Source: Oscillospiraceae bacterium (GTDB lineage Bacteria > Bacillota > Clostridia > Oscillospirales > Ruminococcaceae). Taken from it: 64,000 bases of DNA. How positions within the stretch are numbered: position 1 is the first letter of the stretch; each line of letters opens with the position of its first letter. Positions 34,143 through 42,249 of the stretch are shown in pieces. The DNA is taken from positions 62,001 through 126,000 of the forward strand of contig JAFQBH010000028.1 in assembly GCA_017399765.1 (NCBI GenBank). The letters run 5' to 3'. Position numbers and translations under genes: made by a program. The notes under the pieces were generated by a model that saw only the letters and a list, made by a program, of their open reading frames with translations, was not told where the DNA came from and did no database searches.

Positions 34143-34180
34143 AAAAAGCAAAAGGCACCGCAAAGCGGTGCCTTCTTTTT
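34143..34180. terminator. terminator between ftsH and rnhA
   Basis: AAGGCACCGC pairs with GCGGTGCCTT, flanked by A and T runs; convergent genes on both sides. Confidence 0.88.
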
Positions 34181-34617
34181 TATTTATATTTCTGCCATTC
34201 GGAAACAGCCATCGCGTCACATCTTTCGTTTTCCGGGTGGCCGGCATGGCCTTTTATCCATTGGAATTTTACTTCGTGTATCTTAAGAAGGTCGAGAAGC
34301 CTTTCCCAAAGATCGGGGTTAAGAGTGGGTTCGCCGCCGCTGCGTTTCCAGCCTTTTTTGCGCCAGCCTTCCGCCCAGCCTTTCGTGACCGCGTCTGAAA
34401 CGTATTTTGAATCCGTGACCACAGTTACCCTGCAAGGTTCTTTAAGCGCTTCAAGGCCTTTTATAACCGCCGTGAGTTCCATTCTGTTGTTGGTCGTTTC
34501 GGCTTCGCCGCCGGAAAGTTCCTTTTCATGTTCACCGAAGCGAAGAATCGTTCCCCAGCCGCCGGGACCCGGATTTCCGGAGCAGGCACCGTCTGTAAAA
34601 ATCATGACCTCTTTCAT
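34180..34617 (-). CDS. rnhA: ribonuclease HI
   Basis: Cleaves RNA in RNA-DNA hybrids. From ATG at 34617 the 145-residue product has the catalytic acidic residues in [17 protein letters not shown] (Asp near 8), [15 protein letters not shown] (Glu), [12 protein letters not shown] (Asp) and [15 protein letters not shown] (His, Asp). The basic handle [11 protein letters not shown] is present, as in the E. coli type enzyme. An upstream in-frame start would add 14 residues without a better ribosome-binding site. Single gene, minus strand. Confidence 0.95.
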   Translation of the reverse strand: MKEVMIFTDGACSGNPGPGGWGTILRFGEHEKELSGGEAETTNNRMELTAVIKGLEALKEPCRVTVVTDSKYVSDAVTKGWAEGWRKKGWKRSGGEPTLNPDLWERLLDLLKIHEVKFQWIKGHAGHPENERCDAMAVSEWQKYK

Positions 34618-34719
34618 TTTTTTGCGGTCACCTCTCTTTCCTGTTCTGAAAAATATCATAACGGCATATTAAGAAAAAAGCAAGGTTTTTAAAATTATTT
34701 TTAATAAACTGAATTTTTA

Positions 34720-34748
34720 TTGACTTTTTCATTCAAAATAATTACAAT
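34720..34748 (+). promoter_or_regulatory. promoter of rnj
   Basis: TTGACT at 34720-34725, a 17-base spacer and TACAAT at 34743-34748. It predicts a long leader of about 190 nt before the start codon. Confidence 0.65.
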
Positions 34749-34946
34749 AATAACAACGAATGTGTCCGGAATAATTTTATATTTTTTGTTTATTCCAAGC
34801 CGAATTTTCGGTTTGGAGTTTTTCTGTTTGCATTTTATTTGAATAAACGCGAAAAAACGGAATTTTTGCGTAAAACAAATTACTAATTACGATTTTTAAT
34901 TCGGAAAATTACATAAAAAATATTTTTCTGAAAAGGAGGACGAATT
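34749..34946 (+). other. long AT-rich 5' leader of the RNase J gene
   Basis: A gene-free leader with two stem-loops: GGAATAA with TTATTCC around 34770-34798, and CCAAGCCGAA with TTCGGTTTGG at 34796-34818 followed by a T-rich run. The second resembles a weak terminator. A regulatory or RNase-processing role is possible; no known riboswitch is recognised. Confidence 0.4.
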
Positions 34947-36929
34947 TTGAACCATATTTTAAGAGCAAAACAACAGAAAGCAAACCTTGATAAACTTGAT
35001 AAAATTCTTGCAAGCCTTCCCGAAGCACAGTATGACCACAGCGAAGAGGAAGTTCCCTCAAAAAAATCCAAAACCAAAAAAAATGCCGAATCTGTAAAAA
35101 AGCAGCCCGCAAACAAAAAAACTTCCCCGAAAAAGGAAACTTCGAAAAAAGAGGAAAAGAAAAAAGTTTCTTCCGAGGAAAAAACCGGCTGGAGCTGGAA
35201 CAAAAAGAAACGCGGAAGACCCACTTCCGCTTCCAAAAATCCGCCGCTTAAAATAATTCCTCTCGGCGGACTTGGCGAAATCGGAAAAAACCTTACCGTT
35301 TATGAATACGAAAACGAAATCATAATCGTTGATTGCGGAATGGCTTTTCCTGATGAGGAAATGCTTGGAATCGACCTTGTTATCCCTGATTTTTCCTATC
35401 TTGAGGAAAATAAAGATAAAATCAAAGGTCTTTTCATCACCCACGGCCACGAAGACCATATCGGTGCGGTGCCCTATCTTCTCCAGAAACTTAATATTCC
35501 GGTTTTCGCAACCCGCTTTTCAATGGCCCTCATCGAAAACAAACTTGCGGAAAAAAATCTTCTTTCTTCCGCAAAACTCAACGTTGTAAAACCCGGCGAT
35601 ATTGTTGCCGCCGGAATTATGAGCGTTGAATTTATCTACGTAAACCATTCCATTCCGGATTCCTGCGCTCTTGCAATCCATACCCCCGCAGGCGTTGTTA
35701 TTCAAACCGGCGACTATAAAGTTGATTACACCCCCACAAGAGGCGGAATAATCGACCTTGCCCGTTTCGGCGAACTCGGCAACAAAGGCGTTCTTGCCCT
35801 TCTTTCCGATTCCACCAACGCCGAAAGACCCGGCAGCACCCCAAGCGAAAGAGTTGTTGGCGAAAGCTTTGACGTTCTTTTCAAAAACGGTTCCGATAAG
35901 CGCATAATCGTTGCAACTTTTTCTTCCAACGTTCACCGCGTTCAGATGGTAATCGAATCCGCCGTTAAGTTCGGCAGAAAAGTTGCCGTTTCCGGAAGAA
36001 GCATGGAACAGGTCGTTGCAAAAGCCCTTGAACTCGGATACCTTGAAGCCCCGGCGGGAACCGTTGTTTCCCTTGATGCGGTCAACAAACTTCCGGAAAA
36101 CGAAGTTTGCATAGTCACCACCGGAAGCCAGGGTGAACCTATGTCCGCTCTTACAAGAATGTCCACCGGCGACCACAGAAAAGTTAACATCACTTCCCGT
36201 GACCTTGTTATAATTTCCGCATATCCCATTCCCGGAAACGAAAAATATGTCGGAAAAGTCGTAAACGAACTTATGAAGCTCGGCGCGGAAGTAGTTTATG
36301 AAAAATACAGCCAGATCCACGTTTCCGGTCACGCCTGCCAGGACGAGCAGAAACTTATGCTCGCTCTTACAAAACCGCAGTATTTTATTCCCGTTCACGG
36401 CGAATATAAACATCTTAAAAAGCACAGCGACCTTGCGCTCCAAATGGGAATGCACGAGGAAAACGTTCTTATCCCTGAACTCGGAAGGGTAATAGAAGTT
36501 TCTGTCCACGGAATTTCCGCCGAATCCACCGTTACTGCAGGCGCGGTTCTTGTTGACGGACTCGGTGTCGGCGATGTCGGAAACGTTGTCCTCCGGGACA
36601 GAAAACATCTCGGCGAAGACGGTCTTATGGTCGTTTCCGTAACTTTGAGCAACAAAGGAAAAATCCTTGCGGGACCGGATATTCTTTCCCGCGGTTTCGT
36701 CTATGTTAAGGATTCTGAAGAACTTATTGAAAACACCAAAGCAGTTGTTGAAAAAGCTGTTCTTTCCGGAATTGCGGAAAACAAGCGCGATTGGCAGAAC
36801 CTTAAAACGAAAATCCGCGACGCGGCAAGCGGTTATCTTTATACCGCAACCCAGCGTTCACCGATGATCCTTCCGATTATCAACGAACTCAGCGAAAAAG
36901 ATTTTGACGAAGAGGATAATGAAGAATAA
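34947..36929 (+). CDS. rnj: ribonuclease J
   Basis: A metallo-beta-lactamase/beta-CASP nuclease central to Firmicutes RNA decay. The 660-residue product has a lysine-rich N-terminal extension of about 95 residues with repeated KK, KKE and PKK blocks, then PLGGLGEIGKN, the metal motif HGHEDHIGA (about 164-172), VNHSIPDS, SDSTNAERPG, FSSNVHR and the C-terminal HVSGHACQDEQ and VHGEYKHLK. The start is TTG at 34947 after AAAGGAGG. The basic extension is longer than in typical RNase J and may bind RNA. The gene stands alone with its own promoter and terminator. Confidence 0.95.
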   Translation: MNHILRAKQQKANLDKLDKILASLPEAQYDHSEEEVPSKKSKTKKNAESVKKQPANKKTSPKKETSKKEEKKKVSSEEKTGWSWNKKKRGRPTSASKNPPLKIIPLGGLGEIGKNLTVYEYENEIIIVDCGMAFPDEEMLGIDLVIPDFSYLEENKDKIKGLFITHGHEDHIGAVPYLLQKLNIPVFATRFSMALIENKLAEKNLLSSAKLNVVKPGDIVAAGIMSVEFIYVNHSIPDSCALAIHTPAGVVIQTGDYKVDYTPTRGGIIDLARFGELGNKGVLALLSDSTNAERPGSTPSERVVGESFDVLFKNGSDKRIIVATFSSNVHRVQMVIESAVKFGRKVAVSGRSMEQVVAKALELGYLEAPAGTVVSLDAVNKLPENEVCIVTTGSQGEPMSALTRMSTGDHRKVNITSRDLVIISAYPIPGNEKYVGKVVNELMKLGAEVVYEKYSQIHVSGHACQDEQKLMLALTKPQYFIPVHGEYKHLKKHSDLALQMGMHEENVLIPELGRVIEVSVHGISAESTVTAGAVLVDGLGVGDVGNVVLRDRKHLGEDGLMVVSVTLSNKGKILAGPDILSRGFVYVKDSEELIENTKAVVEKAVLSGIAENKRDWQNLKTKIRDAASGYLYTATQRSPMILPIINELSEKDFDEEDNEE

Positions 36930-36934
36930 AAATT

Positions 36935-36965
36935 ACGGCGGGTATAAAAACCCGCCGTTTTTTTA
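36935..36965 (+). terminator. terminator of rnj
   Basis: ACGGCGGG pairs with CCCGCCGT, followed by T7. Confidence 0.9.
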
Positions 36966-37045
36966 TAATTTTTTTCTTTTTTTGCAACAAAACGGCATTT
37001 TTCAGTTACTATTAATATAGACAGCACTGAAAAGGGGGAATATAT

Positions 37046-38755
37046 CTGAAAAAACTTATTCTTTTTTTAATTGCGGCGATTTTTCTTTGTTCCTGTTCAA
37101 AAAGCGAAAAACCTTCCGAAGAAATTTTGCCGGAAATTCCTTTGGAATCTTCCCCGGTACTTTCCGAAGAAGAAAAAATTTATCCCCTTCCGGAATTTGA
37201 AGATATAAAAGCCTGCGTTGAATCCGTTCTCAAAAATGAAATCAGAACCACTCTGAAAAATCCGGAGGTTCTTGAACATTCCGGAATAACTTTTCGGGCG
37301 GAAAATATTTCCGTTTCCGAAAATCAAAGATTTTCCTGCGATTTTGTTCTTGAAAAAGACGGAACCGAAAAAATCTTTCCCGTAAAAGGGATATGGCTTT
37401 TTGCGAAGGAAAATTTTGAAAAACAAAACTATACCGGTTTTGAGGATTTTATAAAAATAAGCTTCGGCGGAGCTTCATTTGCCGGTGAAAACCGCACCGC
37501 CATCTGTTTTTTTGAAAAAGCTGTGGTTTTTGATCCGGATGATTTTTCCGGATTTACCGAAATCGAATTGCCCGAAGATTTCTGGCCCGTTGGAATCTCT
37601 TGCGATGAATCCGGTTACTATGCCCCGGCATATAACCTTTCGGGATATTCGAAAACATTCATTTTTGATAAAAGCGGAAAACTTTGGTCGGAACAAAACC
37701 TTGCCAAAGTCGATATGGGCGCCTGGCTTGGTTTTGCCCTTCCGGAATTCAATATCAAATACGAATTGCTCGGAAAAGGTGAAGGGAAATATCTTGTTTC
37801 AGGAAACATTGCCTATGGTATTTTCAGCGGAAATTTTTACAGAGTAAACTTCGGAAAGACTTTAACTTATAACGATTATGATATAATTTTTCTAGAATAT
37901 TACTACACGGATACCTGGGGTAACGAAAACGTATATTGCGGAAAATGCGCCGCGCTTTTCCATAAGGAAAAAGGATTTGCGGAAATAATTTATCTTTCAA
38001 ACAACGATTTTGATATTGAAAGCGATGAAATTTCGCTTTTCTATGACGGAAAGCTTTTCTTCCGGACAGATGACGGTTACGGAAACAAAGAAAACCTCAA
38101 CTTTGGAAAATTAATTTATAATGATTCCCAACTTTACAGCAAATTTGTCCTTGAAGAAAAAATTGCCGCTTTCGGTGACAAAAAATATTCTCTTTGGAAA
38201 GCGGAAAATTATTCCGCAGGCGACGGCGAAAGCTATCTTGTGGTTCTGAAAGATGAACAAAGCGGAAAAACTTTTGAACTTTGCGAAAACGGAGGTTCTG
38301 TTTCCGGAAATCATTCCGAAGGTTTTCTTAAAAACGGCGATGTTTATATAATGAACAACCGCTCCATAAAAATTTATTTTTCCGGAACAAACGAGCTTTG
38401 TTATGATTCCGAAAAAACTTTCGGTAAAATTTATGATACCGCCGTAAGCGGAATTTTGACTTTCAGAAGAGACCCGGAGGATTTTTCCTTTATCGTCCTT
38501 CGTTATGAAAAGACCGCTGCAAGCGGCGAAGACCTTGTTTATACTCTTGCGTTCCTCAGCCCCGAAGGAGAGTTTTTGGAAGAATATGAAAGCGATATAA
38601 AAGTTCCCGTTTCGACATACGGAATCAGAATCCAAAACGTCGTTATGTATTATTCCGAAGAAAAACTTATCTTCACCGCCCTTGAAGCAAAAGGATATGA
38701 CGAATTTTCTTTTGTTTTTGATATGGAAACAAAAACTTTTTCAAGAACGGAATGA
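37046..38755 (+). CDS. hypothetical lipoprotein, apparent CTG start (569 aa)
   Basis: No family recognised. The N-terminus KKLILFLIAAIFLCSCSKSEK is a lipoprotein signal with lipobox FLCSC. To include it translation must start near 37046, where a CTG follows AAGGGGG by 7 bases; the frame has no ATG, GTG or TTG there. The mature protein is rich in Glu, Phe, Gly and Tyr, with many short beta-like segments (for example GNVAYGIFSGNFYRVNF-like stretches around 37800-37850), suggesting a beta-propeller or similar repeat fold outside the cell; this is inference. It stands alone between rnj and the deacetylase gene. Confidence 0.7.
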   Translation: MKKLILFLIAAIFLCSCSKSEKPSEEILPEIPLESSPVLSEEEKIYPLPEFEDIKACVESVLKNEIRTTLKNPEVLEHSGITFRAENISVSENQRFSCDFVLEKDGTEKIFPVKGIWLFAKENFEKQNYTGFEDFIKISFGGASFAGENRTAICFFEKAVVFDPDDFSGFTEIELPEDFWPVGISCDESGYYAPAYNLSGYSKTFIFDKSGKLWSEQNLAKVDMGAWLGFALPEFNIKYELLGKGEGKYLVSGNIAYGIFSGNFYRVNFGKTLTYNDYDIIFLEYYYTDTWGNENVYCGKCAALFHKEKGFAEIIYLSNNDFDIESDEISLFYDGKLFFRTDDGYGNKENLNFGKLIYNDSQLYSKFVLEEKIAAFGDKKYSLWKAENYSAGDGESYLVVLKDEQSGKTFELCENGGSVSGNHSEGFLKNGDVYIMNNRSIKIYFSGTNELCYDSEKTFGKIYDTAVSGILTFRRDPEDFSFIVLRYEKTAASGEDLVYTLAFLSPEGEFLEEYESDIKVPVSTYGIRIQNVVMYYSEEKLIFTALEAKGYDEFSFVFDMETKTFSRTE

Positions 38756-38770
38756 TTTTTGAGCACGCAA

Positions 38771-38806
38771 AAAAATGAGCACGGCATAGCCGTGCTCATT
38801 TTTTAT
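38771..38806. terminator. terminator built from the GAGCAC word
   Basis: ATGAGCACGGC pairs with GCCGTGCTCAT, flanked by A5 and T6, between convergent genes. A TTGAGCAC octamer lies just upstream at 38759. Confidence 0.85.
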
Positions 38807-38813
38807 ATCCGTT

Positions 38814-39770
38814 TTACGGAAGATATTTTTCAAAGGTGAAGCCTTCGTTTCGGACGTGGTCGATAACGTCACCGAGAATTGCGGTGTTGGTTTCGGAAAC
38901 CGCATGAAGAAGAAAAACTTCGCCGTCGTGGACGCTTCTTGTTACTCTTTCAAAGGCTTTCTGATGTTCCGGTTGGTTTGCCGGATCCCAATCCGCATAA
39001 GCAAAACTCCAGCAAACGGTGCGGTAACCCATTTTTTGCAAAAGAGCAAGGCTTCTTTCGGAAAAAGCGCCTTCCGGCGGGCGGAAAAGATACATATCGT
39101 AACCGAAGTTTTCGGAGATATAGTTATGCAGATCCGCAACTTCCGCATACATTTCTTCCATGGTAATGGTTGTCATATTCGGGTGGCGGGAGCTGTGGTT
39201 TCCCACAACGTGACCTTCGTCGATCATTCGCTGAATAAGTTCCGGTTCGGCTTTTGCATAGGAAAGAGTTACGAAGAAAACTGCGGAAACGCCTTTTTCT
39301 TTCAGTATGTCAAGAATTTTTGGAGTATATCCGTTTTCATAACCTTCGTCGAAGGTGAGATAAACCTTTCCTTTGTGCTCCTCTCCATCGCGGTAAAAAT
39401 CCGTATCCCATTTTCCGTATTCCGATTGAAGCCCGACGCAGGCTATGGGTTTTCCGGTTTCATCAAAATTTGTTCCGGGTCCCCAGGGAATCTGTTCGCT
39501 TCCGAGATCTGCAAATTCCTGAAAATAGGGCGAAAGTTCTTCAAGAGAGCCGATTTCATTTTCAACCGCAGGTTCGCTTTCCGGTTCCGGTTCGGAAGAA
39601 CTGCTTTCGGAACTTTCGGGAATTTCCGGCTTTATTTCAATGTTTGCGGAAAGGTTTTCTTCCCGCTCGATTATATTATCATCTTTTTCGGGTTCCTTTT
39701 TTCCGAAGGAACAGCCGGAAACCAAAAGACAAAGCGCAAGAAAAAGCGCCAGAAGTTTTGTTTTTTTCAA
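38814..39770 (-). CDS. polysaccharide deacetylase lipoprotein (PdaA-like)
   Basis: A secreted de-N-acetylase; the closest relatives act on peptidoglycan muramic acid, as PdaA does in forming spore cortex delta-lactam. It has a lipoprotein signal with lipobox VSGC, an acidic Ser/Glu linker (about 30-70), and the NodB domain with TFDEGYENG (metal Asp), GNHSSRHPNM (two metal His), FRPPEGAFSE and LLHAVSETN. The TFDEGYENGYT form matches PdaA rather than chitin deacetylases. The lipid anchor is less usual. 318 residues. Whether it acts in sporulation is not shown by context. Confidence 0.9.
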   Translation of the reverse strand: MKKTKLLALFLALCLLVSGCSFGKKEPEKDDNIIEREENLSANIEIKPEIPESSESSSSEPEPESEPAVENEIGSLEELSPYFQEFADLGSEQIPWGPGTNFDETGKPIACVGLQSEYGKWDTDFYRDGEEHKGKVYLTFDEGYENGYTPKILDILKEKGVSAVFFVTLSYAKAEPELIQRMIDEGHVVGNHSSRHPNMTTITMEEMYAEVADLHNYISENFGYDMYLFRPPEGAFSERSLALLQKMGYRTVCWSFAYADWDPANQPEHQKAFERVTRSVHDGEVFLLHAVSETNTAILGDVIDHVRNEGFTFEKYLP

Positions 39771-39978
39771 AAAAATACCTCCCCGCCGTTTGAATTTATT
39801 TTTACAGTTTTATTTTACCACAAAATCCGAAAGATAAACCGCTTTTTGTTAAAAAAATTATTCTTTTCTCTTTTATTTTTATTAATAATCGGTTATAATC
39901 ATTTTAATCGTATATTTTTACAACCACGCTTAATCTGCGATGACATAAATATCATGACACTATCAGGAGGAATTATTC

Positions 39979-41754
39979 TTGATAACTATTTTTGACATTG
40001 TTGCAATGCTGGGCGGTCTTGCTCTTTTCCTTTACGGAATGCATATGCTCAGCGCAAGCCTTGAAAAAATGTCCGGAAGCAAGCTTACAAAAATTCTTGA
40101 AAAGCTTACCGGAAGCGTCTGGAAAAGCGTTGCCCTCGGCGCGGGAATAACCGCCCTTGTTCAAAGCTCTTCCGCAACAACGGTTATCACCGTCGGTCTT
40201 GTAAACTCCGGAATTTTAAAGCTTGGCAATGCAATCGGAATCATCATGGGTTCCAACATCGGTACAACCGTAACTTCCCACCTTCTCCGCCTTACCGAAA
40301 TTTCCGGAACAAGCGGACTTATGCAGTTCCTTAAACCGGATTTCTTTGCTCCGGTTTGTGCAATAATCGGTGCGGCCCTTGCAATGTTCACCAAAAAGAC
40401 CAAAACCATAACCATTGGTGAAATCCTCACCGGTTTCGGTATGCTCTTCATCGGTATGGATCTTATGGAAGGAGCACTTTCTCCTCTTCGTGAATCTCCG
40501 CTTATGGGCGAACTTTTCGTAAAATTCGGCAGCAACCCGATCCTCGGAATTATTGTCGGCGCGGGAGTTACCGCAATTATCCAGAGTTCTTCTGCTTCCG
40601 TCGGTATTCTCCAGGCTCTTTCCGTAACCGGCGCGATTTCCTGGGCTTCCGCAATTCCGATTATTCTCGGTCAGAACATCGGTACAACCATTACCGCAAT
40701 GCTTTCCGTAATCGGTGCTTCCAAAAACGCAAGAAGAACCGCTATTGCCCATCTTTATTTTAACGTAATCGGTACGATCGTTTTTACCGTTGCTGTTTTT
40801 GCAATTCAGGCGGCGGGAATCGGAGATTTTTGGGATAACCCGATCAACAAATCCGGCATCGCGAACTTCCATACCATCTTCAACGTAACAATGACCGTTC
40901 TTTTCCTTCCCTTCATCGGTCTTTTGGAAAAGCTTTGTATGAAAACAATTCCCGCGGACGGAACCGAAATCGATTCCGATACTTCCGAACTTGCTCCGGG
41001 TCTTGTTTCCAACCCCATTGCGGCAATTTCCGCTTCCGAACTTATCCTTAAAAAGCTTATGGGCGTAACCTCCGACTGCGTAAAATGTTCCCTTGAAAAA
41101 CTTAACGGCGGCGACCCGAAACTCGGTGAAAGAATTTCCGAACAGAACACCGCCATTGTAAGAATGGAAGATAATCTCAGAATCTATCTTCTTAAAGTTG
41201 CGGAAGGAAGCCTTTCTCCCGCCCAGGAAAAAACCGTTACCGAAATGATCGGAAGAGCCGACGACTGCGTCCACATCGCCGAACACTGCCTTAAAATCCG
41301 CGATACCGCCGAGGATATGTCCTCCAAAAACAAAGGTCTTACCATGGCGGGAAAACGCGAATTTGATGTTCTCAGCAAGGCTTTGCTCACCCTTATGAAC
41401 ACCGCCGCTGAAGGTTCCAACGCAAAAGACAAACGCGCGGACGCAAAAATCGAACCTCTCTATTTCGTTGTTACCGAAATGACCGAGCATATCAGAAGCC
41501 GCCATATGGACCGCCTTAAAAACGGCGAATGTTCCTATGAGGCTGGTTCTCTCTTTATGGGAACCCTTATCGACGTTGAGCGAATTGCAAAACATTGTTC
41601 CACAATCGGCGTTTCCCTTGCTCTTCAGTTCAAGGATAATTCCCTTTCCGAACAGGAATTTGCCCGCAGAATCCACCGCGGCGATACCGAACATTTTATG
41701 GAACATTATATCGATTATAAAAACGAATTTTTCTCTCCGCTTGTTGCGGAATAA
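39979..41754 (+). CDS. Na/Pi cotransporter family protein with PhoU-like tail
   Basis: A membrane protein of the NptA/PNaS type, proposed to export or import phosphate with sodium. The N-terminal part (about 1-315) has eight to nine membrane segments and two copies of the signature QSSSATTVITVGLV and QSSSASVGILQALS, as in this transporter class. The C-terminal 250 residues are soluble and helical, resembling PhoU. The start is TTG at 39979, with AGGAGG 9 bases upstream. 591 residues. No pst or pho genes nearby. Confidence 0.92.
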   Translation: MITIFDIVAMLGGLALFLYGMHMLSASLEKMSGSKLTKILEKLTGSVWKSVALGAGITALVQSSSATTVITVGLVNSGILKLGNAIGIIMGSNIGTTVTSHLLRLTEISGTSGLMQFLKPDFFAPVCAIIGAALAMFTKKTKTITIGEILTGFGMLFIGMDLMEGALSPLRESPLMGELFVKFGSNPILGIIVGAGVTAIIQSSSASVGILQALSVTGAISWASAIPIILGQNIGTTITAMLSVIGASKNARRTAIAHLYFNVIGTIVFTVAVFAIQAAGIGDFWDNPINKSGIANFHTIFNVTMTVLFLPFIGLLEKLCMKTIPADGTEIDSDTSELAPGLVSNPIAAISASELILKKLMGVTSDCVKCSLEKLNGGDPKLGERISEQNTAIVRMEDNLRIYLLKVAEGSLSPAQEKTVTEMIGRADDCVHIAEHCLKIRDTAEDMSSKNKGLTMAGKREFDVLSKALLTLMNTAAEGSNAKDKRADAKIEPLYFVVTEMTEHIRSRHMDRLKNGECSYEAGSLFMGTLIDVERIAKHCSTIGVSLALQFKDNSLSEQEFARRIHRGDTEHFMEHYIDYKNEFFSPLVAE

Positions 41755-41764
41755 ATCAGAAAAC

Positions 41765-41802
41765 AAAAAGGAGTGCTTCTTTGCGAAGCACTCCTTTTTT
41801 AA
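41765..41802 (+). terminator. terminator of the Na/Pi gene
   Basis: AAGGAGTGCTTC pairs with GAAGCACTCCTT, followed by T4 and A/T-rich sequence. Confidence 0.9.
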
Positions 41803-42037
41803 TATAGTGAGAAAATAGCAGAGCCGAAAAGTATTTGTATTAAAATAGAACGGTCAGGACCGTTCCCTGCATTTCCGCCCTTCCGTCTTTTGTCCTGCGG
41901 ACAAAATCCATCTCCACTGATAGGAGGAGCTTTTTTACAAAAAACAACCGAGCTGAAAAAGTAAAATGAAAATCCGCCGTCGACCTGAACGATGGCGGTT
42001 GAGATTCGAAAACTCCAATCTTCCGGTGGTGAGTTTA

Positions 42038-42094
42038 TTCCCCCTTTTTCAAAGGGGGAATCGCTTGCGGGAGCAAGCGGTTAGGGGTTTGAAC
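42038..42094 (+). repeat. two-hairpin intergenic block
   Basis: TTCCCCCTTTTTCAAAGGGGGAA forms one stem and CGCTTGCGGGAGCAAGCG a second, then GTTAGGGG. The layout (stem, variable stem, G-run) parallels repeat families A and B but the sequence differs. Confidence 0.5.
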
Positions 42095-42161
42095 TTTTCT
42101 TTCAGGTGCAACCCGGTTTCTTTTGGTTACAAAAGAAATGGGGTTTCATTTATGTTAAAAC

Positions 42162-42180
42162 GGGCGGATAATATCCGCCC
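42162..42180. repeat. palindromic repeat GGGCGGATAATATCCGCCC, copy 3
   Basis: Identical to 4975-4993 and 16378-16396; also followed by CTACG as in copy 1. Confidence 0.75.
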
Positions 42181-42203
42181 CTACGTTATGAAAGCTTTTT
42201 CAA

Positions 42204-42242
42204 AAAAACAAAGGCACTTCATTGCGAAGTGCCTTTGTTATG
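42204..42242. terminator. terminator of pepF
   Basis: AAAGGCACTTC pairs with GAAGTGCCTTT, flanked by A7 on the plus side, which is the T-run of the minus transcript. Confidence 0.85.
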
Positions 42243-42249
42243 TTTTTAA

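Larger units (their letters stand above)
41803..42203. other. gene-free intergenic region with repeats
   Basis: About 400 bases with no supported gene. It has a palindrome AACGGTCAGGACCGTT near 41850, a two-hairpin block at 42038-42094 and the palindromic repeat at 42162-42180. Short open frames lack ribosome-binding sites. Confidence 0.5.
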
